A stretch of 43,179 nucleotides of DNA from an uncultured Muribaculaceae bacterium (GTDB lineage: Bacteria; Bacteroidota; Bacteroidia; Bacteroidales; Muribaculaceae): assembly GCA_947627615.1 (NCBI GenBank), contig CANQWS010000026.1:1-43179 (forward strand). Direction: 5' to 3'. A model generated the notes under the pieces. That model ran no database searches, was not told the DNA's origin, and was given only the letters and a program-made list of their open reading frames with translations. Position 1 is the first letter of the stretch; every line of letters begins with the position of its first letter. Below, piece after piece: positions 22,874-29,885 of this stretch. Both the position numbers and the translations under genes were made by a program.

Positions 22874-23077
22874 TCAGTCACCTCCGCCGCTGCTTACGCC
22901 GGTTTGTGATACGAAGTAGAAAGTCATAACCATAGAGTAAATTGTCATCATGTCCTTGTTCAAGGCTCCCTGGCAGGTCTGTACAATGAATGCCACGGTC
23001 AAGGCCAGAGTCACCAGTGACTTAACGTTCAGAAGCCCAGTCAATTTCTTTATCAGTGCTTCCAGTGCGCTGCTCAT
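22874..23077 (-). CDS. holin-like protein
   Basis: 67 residues with two hydrophobic helices (about 18-37, LVTLALTVAFIVQTCQGAL, and 42-58, MTIYSMVMTFYFVSQTG) and a Gly/Ser tail. The size and the segment NVKSLVTLALT match small Clostridia phage holins from memory. It should form membrane lesions that time lysis. The start overlaps the preceding membrane gene by 56 bp. It clusters with XkdX- and XhlA-like genes but lies far from the endolysin at 3238-4035. Confidence 0.7.
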   Translation of the reverse strand: MSSALEALIKKLTGLLNVKSLVTLALTVAFIVQTCQGALNKDMMTIYSMVMTFYFVSQTGVSSGGGD

Positions 23078-23300
23078 TCTTTGGCCCCTCCTTTCTCAGA
23101 ATTGTCTTCAGGCACATGAGCAGGAGCTCGCCGCCAAAGAACCCCAGAATTACTCCCAGGAGGGCCGCAGGGTCGTGGCCCGTCCTGGACAGTATCCGGA
23201 GCGCATACGCGGAGCACGCTGCCGCGAAGAGCACGCAGAATGCCACAATCACTTTGGCGAAAAGGTGAGGAGTCTTCTGCAGGTATCGGAGCGCTTTCAT
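23022..23300 (-). CDS. two-TM membrane protein in lysis cluster
   Basis: 92 residues. There are two transmembrane segments, about 17-38 (VIVAFCVLFAAACSAYAL) and 46-65 (ALLGVILGFFGGELLLMCL), then a basic/polar tail. ATG 23300 overlaps the upstream stop (ATGA). The second helix with its GFFGGELLL motif recalls small proteins found next to holins in Clostridia phages. It could be a second holin, an antiholin or an endolysin-release helper; position suggests lysis control, and the exact role is unknown. Confidence 0.65.
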   Translation of the reverse strand: MKALRYLQKTPHLFAKVIVAFCVLFAAACSAYALRILSRTGHDPAALLGVILGFFGGELLLMCLKTILRKEGPKNEQRTGSTDKEIDWASER

Positions 23301-23536
23301 TGCGCCGCCTCAAGGTCGTCAATCCGATGGTTCGCAACCTTCACCTTTTCCTCCAGAAGTGCTCCCTGCTCCTCCAGCTTGTACGTTCTCTCTATGAGGC
23401 TGTTGTGTTTGTCCACCTTCTTCTCCAACTGCTCAAGCCGGTACTGCGTCAAGCGGCTGGAAACGATGATACCTACGATGCTCCCGAGGCCAGAACCTGC
23501 TAGGCCAATCAGGGCAATCAGGATTTCCTCGGACAT
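23297..23536 (-). CDS. XhlA-like membrane/coiled-coil lysis protein
   Basis: 79 residues. An N-terminal transmembrane helix (ILIALIGLAGSGLGSIVGIIV) is followed by a long coiled coil (LTQYRLEQLEKKVDKHN, then KVKVANHRIDDLEAA). The topology resembles the hemolysin XhlA / holin-accessory family, although XhlA normally has the membrane segment at the C-terminus and here it is N-terminal. It lies directly after XkdX and before two further membrane genes. Lysis support or a membrane-anchored tail protein are both possible. Confidence 0.65.
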   Translation of the reverse strand: MSEEILIALIGLAGSGLGSIVGIIVSSRLTQYRLEQLEKKVDKHNSLIERTYKLEEQGALLEEKVKVANHRIDDLEAAQ

Positions 23537-23539
23537 TTA

Positions 23540-23704
23540 TCAGGCCTCCTCATAGGGATCGCCCGTTATCTCCTCATATTCCTCCGGCGTGATTCCGAGC
23601 TGTGGGAACTTGCCGCAAACGGCAACCCACTGGCGCAGGGTGGCACGGGTTATCCACTGCCGGTCGTACTGGTCCTTATAGTACTCGAATTTCGGGCTGT
23701 GCAT
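23540..23704 (-). CDS. XkdX-family small tail protein
   Basis: 54 residues (MHSPKFEYYKDQYDRQWIT ... GITPEEYEEITG). ATG 23704 follows AGGAGGATAAGACC. The pattern of a short aromatic N-terminus, a helix, then 'ITPEEYEEITG' is the signature of the XkdX family found next to tail and holin genes in Bacillota phages. The family's function is unknown. It is separated by only a few bases from the genes on either side. Confidence 0.8.
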   Translation of the reverse strand: MHSPKFEYYKDQYDRQWITRATLRQWVAVCGKFPQLGITPEEYEEITGDPYEEA

Positions 23705-23708
23705 GGTC

Positions 23709-23975
23709 TTATCCTCCTAACATGACAAGGGCGGAGATGATATCCGCCTGCTGCTGGTTCATGGCCTGCATGATTGCCTGCGTCTGGGGGCCGTTGAGCA
23801 GGGCGTATTCCTCCTTAGAGTACTGCCGCTCCTCGTACACCCACTGCTCGCCGTCGTCTCCCACGATTTCCTGGCGGATGTTCCGGCGCTCGTATACGGT
23901 GTAGTCGCTGGACGTGCTGTCAAGTTCCAGCGGTTTTGTGTCGCTCGTGCTGTGCACGACGGTCCATTCTGTCAT
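23709..23975 (-). CDS. small tail-associated protein
   Basis: 88 residues, acidic. The start (MTEWTVVHSTSDTKPLELD) and the Gln-rich end (MNQQQADIISALVML) resemble small conserved proteins that precede XkdX in Clostridia phages. The start lies inside the 3' end of the reverse transcriptase gene (56-bp overlap), so it is co-transcribed with the DGR. It is not similar to the Avd accessory proteins of other DGRs as far as can be seen. Confidence 0.65.
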   Translation of the reverse strand: MTEWTVVHSTSDTKPLELDSTSSDYTVYERRNIRQEIVGDDGEQWVYEERQYSKEEYALLNGPQTQAIMQAMNQQQADIISALVMLGG

Positions 23976-25065
23976 TCTTCTGTTGCTCCCTTCTCTTTTT
24001 CGCCGCTTTGGATACCCGCCGCCTGCAATACCTGATACTGACGTTGGGCTTTACGTACTTCTGGAAGTAGTTGTAGGTGGCTGTCTGCCGGAACCATCCC
24101 TTGTAACTGAGCATGGTGGCTGCATCGTGGACGGTGCACCTGTGGTTCTTGTGGATCCGCAGTGCCTTTCCACGTGCCCGTTTGAGGATTGTCTTTCGCA
24201 TCGTCGTGCGATTGTCGTGAATGATGTAGCCTACGCAGTTCACTGCACGCCCTTTCCCGTCCTTCTCAAACCGGTACACCTGCCGGGATGGGTTGAACTT
24301 CAGGTGCAGCTTCTGGGCCGCATAGTCCATGATTGCGCGTACCATCCGATGGAGCTCCCGCTTGTTCGGGTGTAACAGGAAGAAGTTGTCCACAAACCGG
24401 AGGTAGTGCTTTGGCCGCAGCTGCTGCTGGATGTAGTTGTCAAGGCCGGACAGATAGATCTGAGCAAACCACGGGCTGAGGTAGTAGCCTTTCGGGATTC
24501 CTGGCGCGGCGGAGTCAATCACCAGAAACAGAACCTCCAGGAACCTGCGGTCCCTGATTTTCTTCCGGAGCATGCCTTTCAGTATCTCCGTGTCCACCGA
24601 GTCAAAGAACTTGGAAACGTCCAGCTCTGCTACATACAGCCGCCTGCCGCCGGAAGAGTGAATCCACCTGTTGACTGTGCGCTTGCAGAACAACGGCCCC
24701 TTGCCTTTCTTCTCGCTCTTCAGCTTTATGGTGCCCGCTACGTAGCGGTACACGGACGGCCCGTACACCTTCTCCAGCTGCCTGGCTAACATGTGGTGCA
24801 CTATCTGTTCGCTATGCCATGTCGGCTTTATGATGTTCCGTTTCTTCCGGTGGCTTCCTTCCTGAATGTAGTTCACGGCGTGCCGCTTTGGGCGCCACTG
24901 CCCGGAGAGAATCAGGTATCGAAGGGCGAGTGCCTGTTCGTGCTTGTGGGCGAGAACTCTCCGTACTGAGGCGCGGTTCATCTTGTTGCGCGCCGCCTCG
25001 TCTATTGATGCTTCGATTTCATCAACCTGGAGCATCGCGTCATACAGCCCGTTATAGGACTTCAT
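23920..25065 (-). CDS. DGR reverse transcriptase
   Basis: 381 residues. RT palm motifs are visible: motif A AELDVSKFFDSVD (Asp149), a GIPKGYYLSPWFAQIYL box at ~189-205 where DGR enzymes have their distinctive motif-4 sequence, and RFVDNFFLL for the catalytic box, giving FVDN (224-227) instead of the usual YxDD. The C-terminus is a basic thumb-like tail (SKAAKKRREQQK). It copies the TR RNA with adenine-directed errors into cDNA that replaces VR in the target gene. TR, spacer and VR lie immediately upstream. No Shine-Dalgarno sequence precedes ATG 25065 (the leader there is CCTCCC-like), which suggests low expression. Overall length is normal for a DGR RT. Confidence 0.92.
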   Translation of the reverse strand: MKSYNGLYDAMLQVDEIEASIDEAARNKMNRASVRRVLAHKHEQALALRYLILSGQWRPKRHAVNYIQEGSHRKKRNIIKPTWHSEQIVHHMLARQLEKVYGPSVYRYVAGTIKLKSEKKGKGPLFCKRTVNRWIHSSGGRRLYVAELDVSKFFDSVDTEILKGMLRKKIRDRRFLEVLFLVIDSAAPGIPKGYYLSPWFAQIYLSGLDNYIQQQLRPKHYLRFVDNFFLLHPNKRELHRMVRAIMDYAAQKLHLKFNPSRQVYRFEKDGKGRAVNCVGYIIHDNRTTMRKTILKRARGKALRIHKNHRCTVHDAATMLSYKGWFRQTATYNYFQKYVKPNVSIRYCRRRVSKAAKKRREQQKNDRMDRRAQHERHKTAGT

Positions 25066-25336
25066 GCTCAGGGTAGGGAGGAAGAGCGGACGAGAGGAGC
25101 ATGGCTCTTACTTAACGCCTTCACGGCTCTGGGCTTTTCAGCTTACTGGCCGTGCTCTCGTGCGGCTCAATTTTCAGACTGTGCTGGGCAAATATAACCA
25201 CATTGTAGGCGAGCCATTCTGTTAAGTATGCGAGGCCCCGATGTTCCAGTTGGCGTTCCCCGCCGCATTGTTGAGGGACCAACAACGCGCTCCGCAGTTC
25301 GTGCCGTTGTTGCAGTTGCCGCCGAAGATCGAGACC
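25066..25336 (-). ncRNA. DGR template RNA (TR plus spacer)
   Basis: The 114-bp TR is followed by a 157-bp spacer up to the RT start; no gene is seen here. The spacer can fold: CACGGC (25122-25127) pairs with GCCGTG (25149-25154). The octamer TACTTAAC at the TR 3' end (complement of 25221-25228) is perfectly complementary to spacer 25109-25116. In the studied Bordetella phage DGR, cDNA synthesis is primed from the spacer RNA and needs TR-spacer structure, so this pairing is a candidate for positioning the primer. Confidence 0.75.
25223..25336 (-). repeat. DGR template repeat (TR)
   Basis: 114 bp matching VR at 99 positions. On the coding strand it is rich in AAC codons at the sites that vary. 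In the VR frame it would read with Asn at seven of the changed codons and ends in TAA, so it is itself non-coding. All 15 differences from VR fall on adenines of this strand, the signature of DGR mutagenesis. Confidence 0.95.
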
Positions 25337-25405
25337 GAGCGTGGTTATATTCGCTGTGCGGGATCAGTGTTTCCGCTCTTCCTCCGTTCTCCTTTCATCT
25401 GGTAT

Positions 25406-25424
25406 GCGGGGGCGTATCCCCCGC
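25406..25424 (-). promoter_or_regulatory. DGR target-recognition hairpin/cruciform
   Basis: GCGGGGG (25406-25412) and CCCCCGC (25418-25424) form a perfect 7-bp GC stem with a 5-nt loop. It lies 6 bp after the target gene's stop codon and about 25 bp past the 3' end of VR. No T-run follows, so it does not look like a terminator. Similar short GC stems downstream of VR are needed for efficient retrohoming in characterised DGRs. Confidence 0.75.
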
Positions 25425-25430
25425 GCCCCC

Positions 25431-27080
25431 TTACGAGGAGGACTTGATGTAAGTAAGCGAGGCCCCGACGGCCCAGTTGGCGTGCCCCGCCGCATCGTTG
25501 AGGGACCAACAACGCGCCCCGCAGCCCGTGCCGGCGGCGCAGGTGCCGCCGAAGAGCGAGACCCGCACCGTGGCGTCAACCTGCCACCAGTAGAAGTCAG
25601 TCTCGTAGGTGGTTGCGGATCCGGTGCACGGCGGGATCGGGATCGCTCCGTACTCGGTCTGTACCGTTGCCTTCCGATATCCGCTTCCGCTGGCTGTGTT
25701 TTTGCTCTCCATGACGGGGGTGTAGCCGTCTGCGGTTGCGTTGTACCCACTACCCTCCGGCGTCATCTTGACCAGAACAACTCCGTTCTTGGCGCAGATT
25801 CCGAGCTGCCGCTCCCAGCGGTCTCCCCAGAAGTTCTCGATATGGAAGACCTTAACGCCGCAGGGGTGGCTTTGCGCTCCGCTCGCGTCGCCCGGCGCCT
25901 GATCTGCGGTGGGCTTCGTGGTATTGGATCCCCAGAACTGCCCCTTCTTGTCCATCGTGCCGGTGAGCATGAGCATGGCCGGAGTGGTTCCATTGGTATT
26001 CCGTTCCGTATGCCCCTGGCCGAAGACGGTCTGCGTATTGCAGTTCTTCCCCATGAAGGTCAGCAGGTCAGCAATGAGTTCGTTCAGGCTCCAGTACTTG
26101 ATATTCCAGCCGGTTCCGTTCCGCTTGGCCGTTGCCATCTCCCAGTCTGTGTTTGTGAACGAGGTGGGCTGCACGCCGCTGACGGATCGCATATAGCTCT
26201 GGCACTGGGCGTCCGTGATCTTGGCAGTTGCGGTGTTCGTGCACTCCGCCTTCTTCGGGCAGGACTCGTTCTTACATTCGGTGATGATAGCTGCCTGCGA
26301 GGCCGGAGTGGTCTCCGCGTTGGTGCTGTCGAGGTATCCCTCGTAAATGGCGTGGTATGCGTAGGGCTGTACCTCTCCCTGTGCGTTGGTGTGGGCGTAG
26401 GCTTTGTAGGTATCGTCGTACTGGGACTCGCAGAAGACCACGTACCTGTAACCGGCCTCCTGGTAGCGCTTCACCCAAACGAGGGGGATTGCGCTCATGA
26501 CGTTCTCGCCGTTCGTCAGTTCCTCCAGGGTTACTCCCTTGCGGGTTTTGCCGTCTCCCTCTGTCTCTGTCTGGGAATAGTCGTTGGGGTTCAGGCGATA
26601 CGCCTCGCTGCCGTCCCTGTTAAGAACTACAGGGTAGTTCCGCGCCACGAACCACAGGTCTCCCATGTCGCCGTAGTCGAAAGTGTCTTTCTCGTAGTCC
26701 ATCTTGGCTGGCTTCATCCCTACGGCGTCCAGGATGTACTCCACTCTCTTCTCGGGATCGGACTCCGAGATTTTTATTCTGTACCCGTAGCGCTTGGGGC
26801 GCTTCTCCACGGCGGCGAGGATTGCGGCTGTATCCGCCTTCACTGCCGTCACCTGTTCGGCGGTTGCGCCTCCGTTCATGGTAAAGGTGATAGTGCCTTC
26901 TCCATCGTCGGATACCTGCAGAGGCTCCGTCGCTGCTACTGTTATAGCCTCGTGCCCGTTGATGGTGGCAGGAGCTCCGGCGGGTCCGGTCGCTCCCTGC
27001 TTTCCCTCCGGGCCGGTGGGTCCTACTGCTCCCTGGTCTCCCTTCGGCCCTTTGACGAGGCCTAAGTCAATATCAGGCAT
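25431..27080 (-). CDS. DGR-diversified receptor-binding tail protein
   Basis: 549 residues; ATG 27080 follows AAAGGAGGAGC. A short N-terminus leads into collagen-like Gly-X-Y repeats (about residues 10-37, GPKGDQGAVGPTGPEG), then a long mixed domain and a C-terminal region of C-type-lectin-like character with tryptophans and the variable segment. VR spans residues ~507-544 and contains FGGTC and GARCWSLN; CLec folds carry the variable positions in known DGR targets. It is presumably displayed on the virion tail to bind host surface receptors, with RT-driven variation changing specificity. The upstream gene is also a collagen-like fibre protein. Confidence 0.9.
   Translation of the reverse strand: MPDIDLGLVKGPKGDQGAVGPTGPEGKQGATGPAGAPATINGHEAITVAATEPLQVSDDGEGTITFTMNGGATAEQVTAVKADTAAILAAVEKRPKRYGYRIKISESDPEKRVEYILDAVGMKPAKMDYEKDTFDYGDMGDLWFVARNYPVVLNRDGSEAYRLNPNDYSQTETEGDGKTRKGVTLEELTNGENVMSAIPLVWVKRYQEAGYRYVVFCESQYDDTYKAYAHTNAQGEVQPYAYHAIYEGYLDSTNAETTPASQAAIITECKNESCPKKAECTNTATAKITDAQCQSYMRSVSGVQPTSFTNTDWEMATAKRNGTGWNIKYWSLNELIADLLTFMGKNCNTQTVFGQGHTERNTNGTTPAMLMLTGTMDKKGQFWGSNTTKPTADQAPGDASGAQSHPCGVKVFHIENFWGDRWERQLGICAKNGVVLVKMTPEGSGYNATADGYTPVMESKNTASGSGYRKATVQTEYGAIPIPPCTGSATTYETDFYWWQVDATVRVSLFGGTCAAGTGCGARCWSLNDAAGHANWAVGASLTYIKSSS
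25450..25563 (-). repeat. DGR variable repeat (VR)
   Basis: Aligned without gaps to TR 25223-25336. The 15 differences change template codons as follows (TR to VR): Ile-Leu, Asn-Thr, Asn-Ala, Asn-Ala, Asn-Gly, a silent Gly, Asn-Asp, Asn-His, Asn-Ala, Ile-Val, His-Leu. Ten residues near the C-terminus are therefore altered, while the frame and the structural residues Trp, Cys and Gly are preserved. Confidence 0.95.
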
Positions 27081-27092
27081 TATGCTCCTCCT

Positions 27093-28289
27093 TTATAGGT
27101 GTGCTATGAGATGGCCTTCTTCGTTCAACTCAATGTTCGGGATCTCCTCGCCCGTGTAGTACAGGTGCAGGTGCCCGTCTTCGGTCACATTGAATGCGAA
27201 TATACCCTTAGACTCCACGGCAAGTCCTGCCGGTCCTTGCGGCCCTGGCGGTCCTTCGACTCCCTGTTTCCCTTCCGGTCCTTCGACTCCCTGCAACCCC
27301 TGCGGGATTCCGAAATGCAGGTTGACGATGCCCTTCCGCAGAGTCTTTTCAACGGTTGCTTCTGCTCCGGGGCCGACGTTCTCCGCCGAAACAGTCATAT
27401 TCTCAATGCTTCTGCGGGCAGTCTCCGCTACTTCTGCGTCGTGCTCCACAGATGCCGCAGTACGGATCACGAGATCTGCTGCTTCGGTTGCCTGGTCTGC
27501 CGCTTCCTCTGCGGTCTCCGCGTCCTGGGCGGTCTGGCTTGCCGCCGCCTCTGCCTGATATGCAGCGACTTCGGCAAAGTCTCTGGCCTGCTTCGCGGCT
27601 TCCTCTGACTCCTCTGCTGCTTCCGCTCCTTCTGTGGCGGTGGCGGCGTGCTCTGCCGCGTCTGCTGCTGCCTTCTGTGCCTGCTCAATGGTTCTGCTTA
27701 CGATTGGGCCTCGGATGTCCTCCATGTCCATGAGGTGCTGCCACTCTTCGTCCTCTTCGTACTTCCATTCAAGCTGGTCCTCGGTCTCGTCATATTGGAG
27801 CTGTACTTTCTCGCCCTTAAGCTCCTCCAGGAACTCTTCCTCCGTGCCCTTGAATCCGTGCCGGACGGCTATACCGTAGGCGGACAGATACCAGAAGGGG
27901 CGGGTATTCCTGCCGTGCTGGACGATGGTGCAATCTCGCGTGGTGATGGCCTGCGGGCAGGGCGGGTGCAGGTTGCGGTTGTACCATTTTCTGTAGTCCA
28001 GCTCCTTCTGATTGTACAGCTGCGCGGCCTCCCGGTAGCGCTCGTACTCGCCGTTGGCCTGGTAAACCATTGCAGCGAGGTAGTGCACGTACATGTCGTC
28101 CCAGGGGAACGGCACTATCAGTTCGTGCTCCTCGTCCTCGGGCAGGTGGTATGATAGCCACTCGCAGCCGCGATAGAAGTCAAGGAACAGTCTCCCGTCA
28201 AGCTCGGATAACCATCGGCAGAGCTGGTCGTCTTCCACGGCGTTCCCGGACAGCTTGCGTGCTCGGGCGATTGCCTCTTTGATTTTCAC
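27093..28289 (-). CDS. connector-like / collagen-like fibre fusion protein
   Basis: 398 residues from GTG 28289 (after GGAGGTGAGA). Residues ~1-110 resemble the small head-tail connector-type proteins of Clostridia phages (CRWLSELDGRLFLDF, WDDMYVHYLAAMVYQANGEY, LDYRKWYNRN). A fibre-type segment (SAYGIAVRHGFKGTEEEFLE) follows, then an Ala/Glu coiled coil (~190-310) and a collagen-like stretch (GPEGKQGVEGPPGPQGPAG) before a beta-rich end. It therefore seems to combine an attachment module with a fibre shaft. It is the first gene after the terminator at 28312-28358 and directly precedes the DGR target, with which it may form one appendage. Confidence 0.7.
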   Translation of the reverse strand: MKIKEAIARARKLSGNAVEDDQLCRWLSELDGRLFLDFYRGCEWLSYHLPEDEEHELIVPFPWDDMYVHYLAAMVYQANGEYERYREAAQLYNQKELDYRKWYNRNLHPPCPQAITTRDCTIVQHGRNTRPFWYLSAYGIAVRHGFKGTEEEFLEELKGEKVQLQYDETEDQLEWKYEEDEEWQHLMDMEDIRGPIVSRTIEQAQKAAADAAEHAATATEGAEAAEESEEAAKQARDFAEVAAYQAEAAASQTAQDAETAEEAADQATEAADLVIRTAASVEHDAEVAETARRSIENMTVSAENVGPGAEATVEKTLRKGIVNLHFGIPQGLQGVEGPEGKQGVEGPPGPQGPAGLAVESKGIFAFNVTEDGHLHLYYTGEEIPNIELNEEGHLIAHL

Positions 28290-28311
28290 TCTCTCACCTC
28301 CTTGCATATGA

Positions 28312-28358
28312 GAAAAGGCAGCAAGGCAAAGACGGTCGGCCCGTCAAGCCTTGCTGCC
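28312..28358 (-). terminator. rho-independent terminator after capsid operon
   Basis: On the - strand the 11-bp arm GGCAGCAAGGC (complement of 28348-28358) pairs with GCCTTGCTGCC (complement of 28317-28327), enclosing an inner stem GACGG/CCGTC, followed by TTTTCTC. A second small stem (TACACCG/CGGTGTA) lies just upstream near 28367-28386. It should end most transcripts of the scaffold-capsid operon before the tail genes. Confidence 0.85.
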
Positions 28359-28425
28359 TCGTTATATACACCGCCGCGTCGGTGTACCGGTGCAGACGTG
28401 GGGAACCACGGTCGCGCTAATTGTA

Positions 28426-28836
28426 TCAGACTCCCCGCCGTTCCGTTTCCCGCAGGAACTCCTGCTCCTGCTGCTCCATCATCATGGCGGTGCCCTGGTC
28501 CTGTGCGTAGCTCTCGTCCAGCACTTCTTTTACCTTGCGGGGGACCGTGACGGTCATCCCGCGCTTGATCTGCCAGACCTTGCCGTTGACACACACTGTC
28601 ACGTCGTCCTTGTACTTCCCGCTGTCCTTGAACAGTCGGACCTCCACGGGCTCGTTCCAGTACTTGTGCAGCTCCTCCCGCTTCCTGGCGGCTTCGGCGT
28701 CTTCTACGCTGGCCTGCTTGGGCTTGGCCTTGACGGCTTCCAGCTCTGCTTTCAGCTGCCTGATCTCCTCCATCAGGAGAGAGATTGCGGAAACGGAATC
28801 CGCGTTGGTCGCGGTGTCCTCTTTGCTCCTTGCCAT
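28426..28836 (-). CDS. small capsid-associated coiled-coil protein
   Basis: 136 residues; ATG 28836 (MARSKEDTATNADSVSAI) follows CGGAGGGCGC. A central coiled coil (LLMEEIRQLKAELEAVKAK) is followed by a compact basic domain (VRLFKDSGKYKDDVTVCVNGKV, split by position) with a VPRKVKEVL motif. Small proteins of this form lie after N4-gp56-type capsid genes in other phages from memory. A head decoration or head-completion role is plausible; no family name is certain. Confidence 0.7.
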   Translation of the reverse strand: MARSKEDTATNADSVSAISLLMEEIRQLKAELEAVKAKPKQASVEDAEAARKREELHKYWNEPVEVRLFKDSGKYKDDVTVCVNGKVWQIKRGMTVTVPRKVKEVLDESYAQDQGTAMMMEQQEQEFLRETERRGV

Positions 28837-28849
28837 AGTGCGCCCTCCG

Positions 28850-29863
28850 TTATTCGCCTTCGCTTGTGAAGCTGGACGTGGTTTCAATCCGCACCATGTA
28901 CTGCTCCACGAGGCGCTCTGCGGTCTTGGTGGCCTTCCAGCCAACGGTAGCACGCTGGTCCAGGGGGTCTGCAGTACCCGCGCTGCCCAGCTGCTTCACG
29001 ATATGCTGCAAGCCGCCGCCGCTGATTTCAGTTACGCCGTAGGCATTGTCGCCGAGTACGAGGGTGGCGTACACATCTCTCTGCTCGGCGCCTTTCTTCT
29101 CGAAAACCTTCGCCTCGGTGGTCTCCACAAACCTGCACCCGGCAATCTTCCCGATTTCCCCGGAGTAGATGTTCTCGGTGTCCACATACTCGTGGGGCCG
29201 CATCCAGTCGGGGTCGTTGGTCAGGTCGTAGGTGCAGTCGGGGTGGATGATTGCCACGTAGTCGCCGTTGATCTTGGGGGCGTTCATGGTCTTCAGGAAC
29301 CGGACCGCCCGCTTGATGCAGTCCACGGTGAGGTTGTGGTTCTCTTCCTTGCTGGTGTAGGTGAGCGCCTCGCGGCTCTCTACGCTGCCGTCGTAGTACT
29401 GCACGTTGGTGCCGCCCGCCAGTACCTCACGGGTAATGGTGTCCAGGGTACGGCCCGCCTGGCTGCCCAGCAGCTTCGTGGCCTGCACGAGGTTGTTGTC
29501 AATGGCAGTCAGCAGCAGGATATCAGACAGCTCGATGTACCCGCCATACTGCTTAACCTCCGAGGTCAGAACGCTCATTTTGAGTTTCTGCCCGTCGGGG
29601 GTTACGCCTTCGGTGAGGGGGGTCGTTGCCTTCGGCAGAGAGTCGTACTTGCGGAACTCGATGATCTTGCCGCCGTTCTTGGGAATCGGGTGCTTCTGCC
29701 CGAACTGATCGTGGACGAGTTCAGGCTCGGCGAGGTCAATGAGGTAGTCGGAGTAATAGGTCTTCATTTCTCCGGACAGCTCCGACGCCGTGGTAACGTT
29801 GGTGTTACTGGCGGCGAACAGGTTCAGCCGGATATTCAGAAGACGCCAGTCTGTGGTCTTCAT
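28850..29863 (-). CDS. major capsid protein, N4-gp56 family
   Basis: 337 residues. The text TYYSDYLIDLAEPELVHDQFG, then KTIEF-like KIIEFRKYDSLPKATTPLTEG, YGGYIELSDIL, and QAGRTLDTITREVLAGGTNV are characteristic of the N4-gp56 major capsid family (HK97-like fold). It assembles the icosahedral shell around the scaffold encoded immediately upstream. It is the second gene after the strong promoter at 30944-30973. The N-terminal ~15 residues could be a processed extension. Confidence 0.9.
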   Translation of the reverse strand: MKTTDWRLLNIRLNLFAASNTNVTTASELSGEMKTYYSDYLIDLAEPELVHDQFGQKHPIPKNGGKIIEFRKYDSLPKATTPLTEGVTPDGQKLKMSVLTSEVKQYGGYIELSDILLLTAIDNNLVQATKLLGSQAGRTLDTITREVLAGGTNVQYYDGSVESREALTYTSKEENHNLTVDCIKRAVRFLKTMNAPKINGDYVAIIHPDCTYDLTNDPDWMRPHEYVDTENIYSGEIGKIAGCRFVETTEAKVFEKKGAEQRDVYATLVLGDNAYGVTEISGGGLQHIVKQLGSAGTADPLDQRATVGWKATKTAERLVEQYMVRIETTSSFTSEGE

Positions 29864-29885
29864 ATTTGCCCCTTTCCGGGGCGCG

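Noticed and set aside
25364-25750. A separate gene over VR and TR in another frame, possibly an Avd protein
   Set aside because: The frame is Arg/Pro/Thr-rich without helical-bundle character, has no ribosome site, and is explained by the target gene in the other frame.
28426-28460. Promoter (TACAAT) just after the stop of the 28426-28836 gene
   Set aside because: A plausible -10 sequence is present on the - strand, but no matching -35 box lies at a suitable distance.
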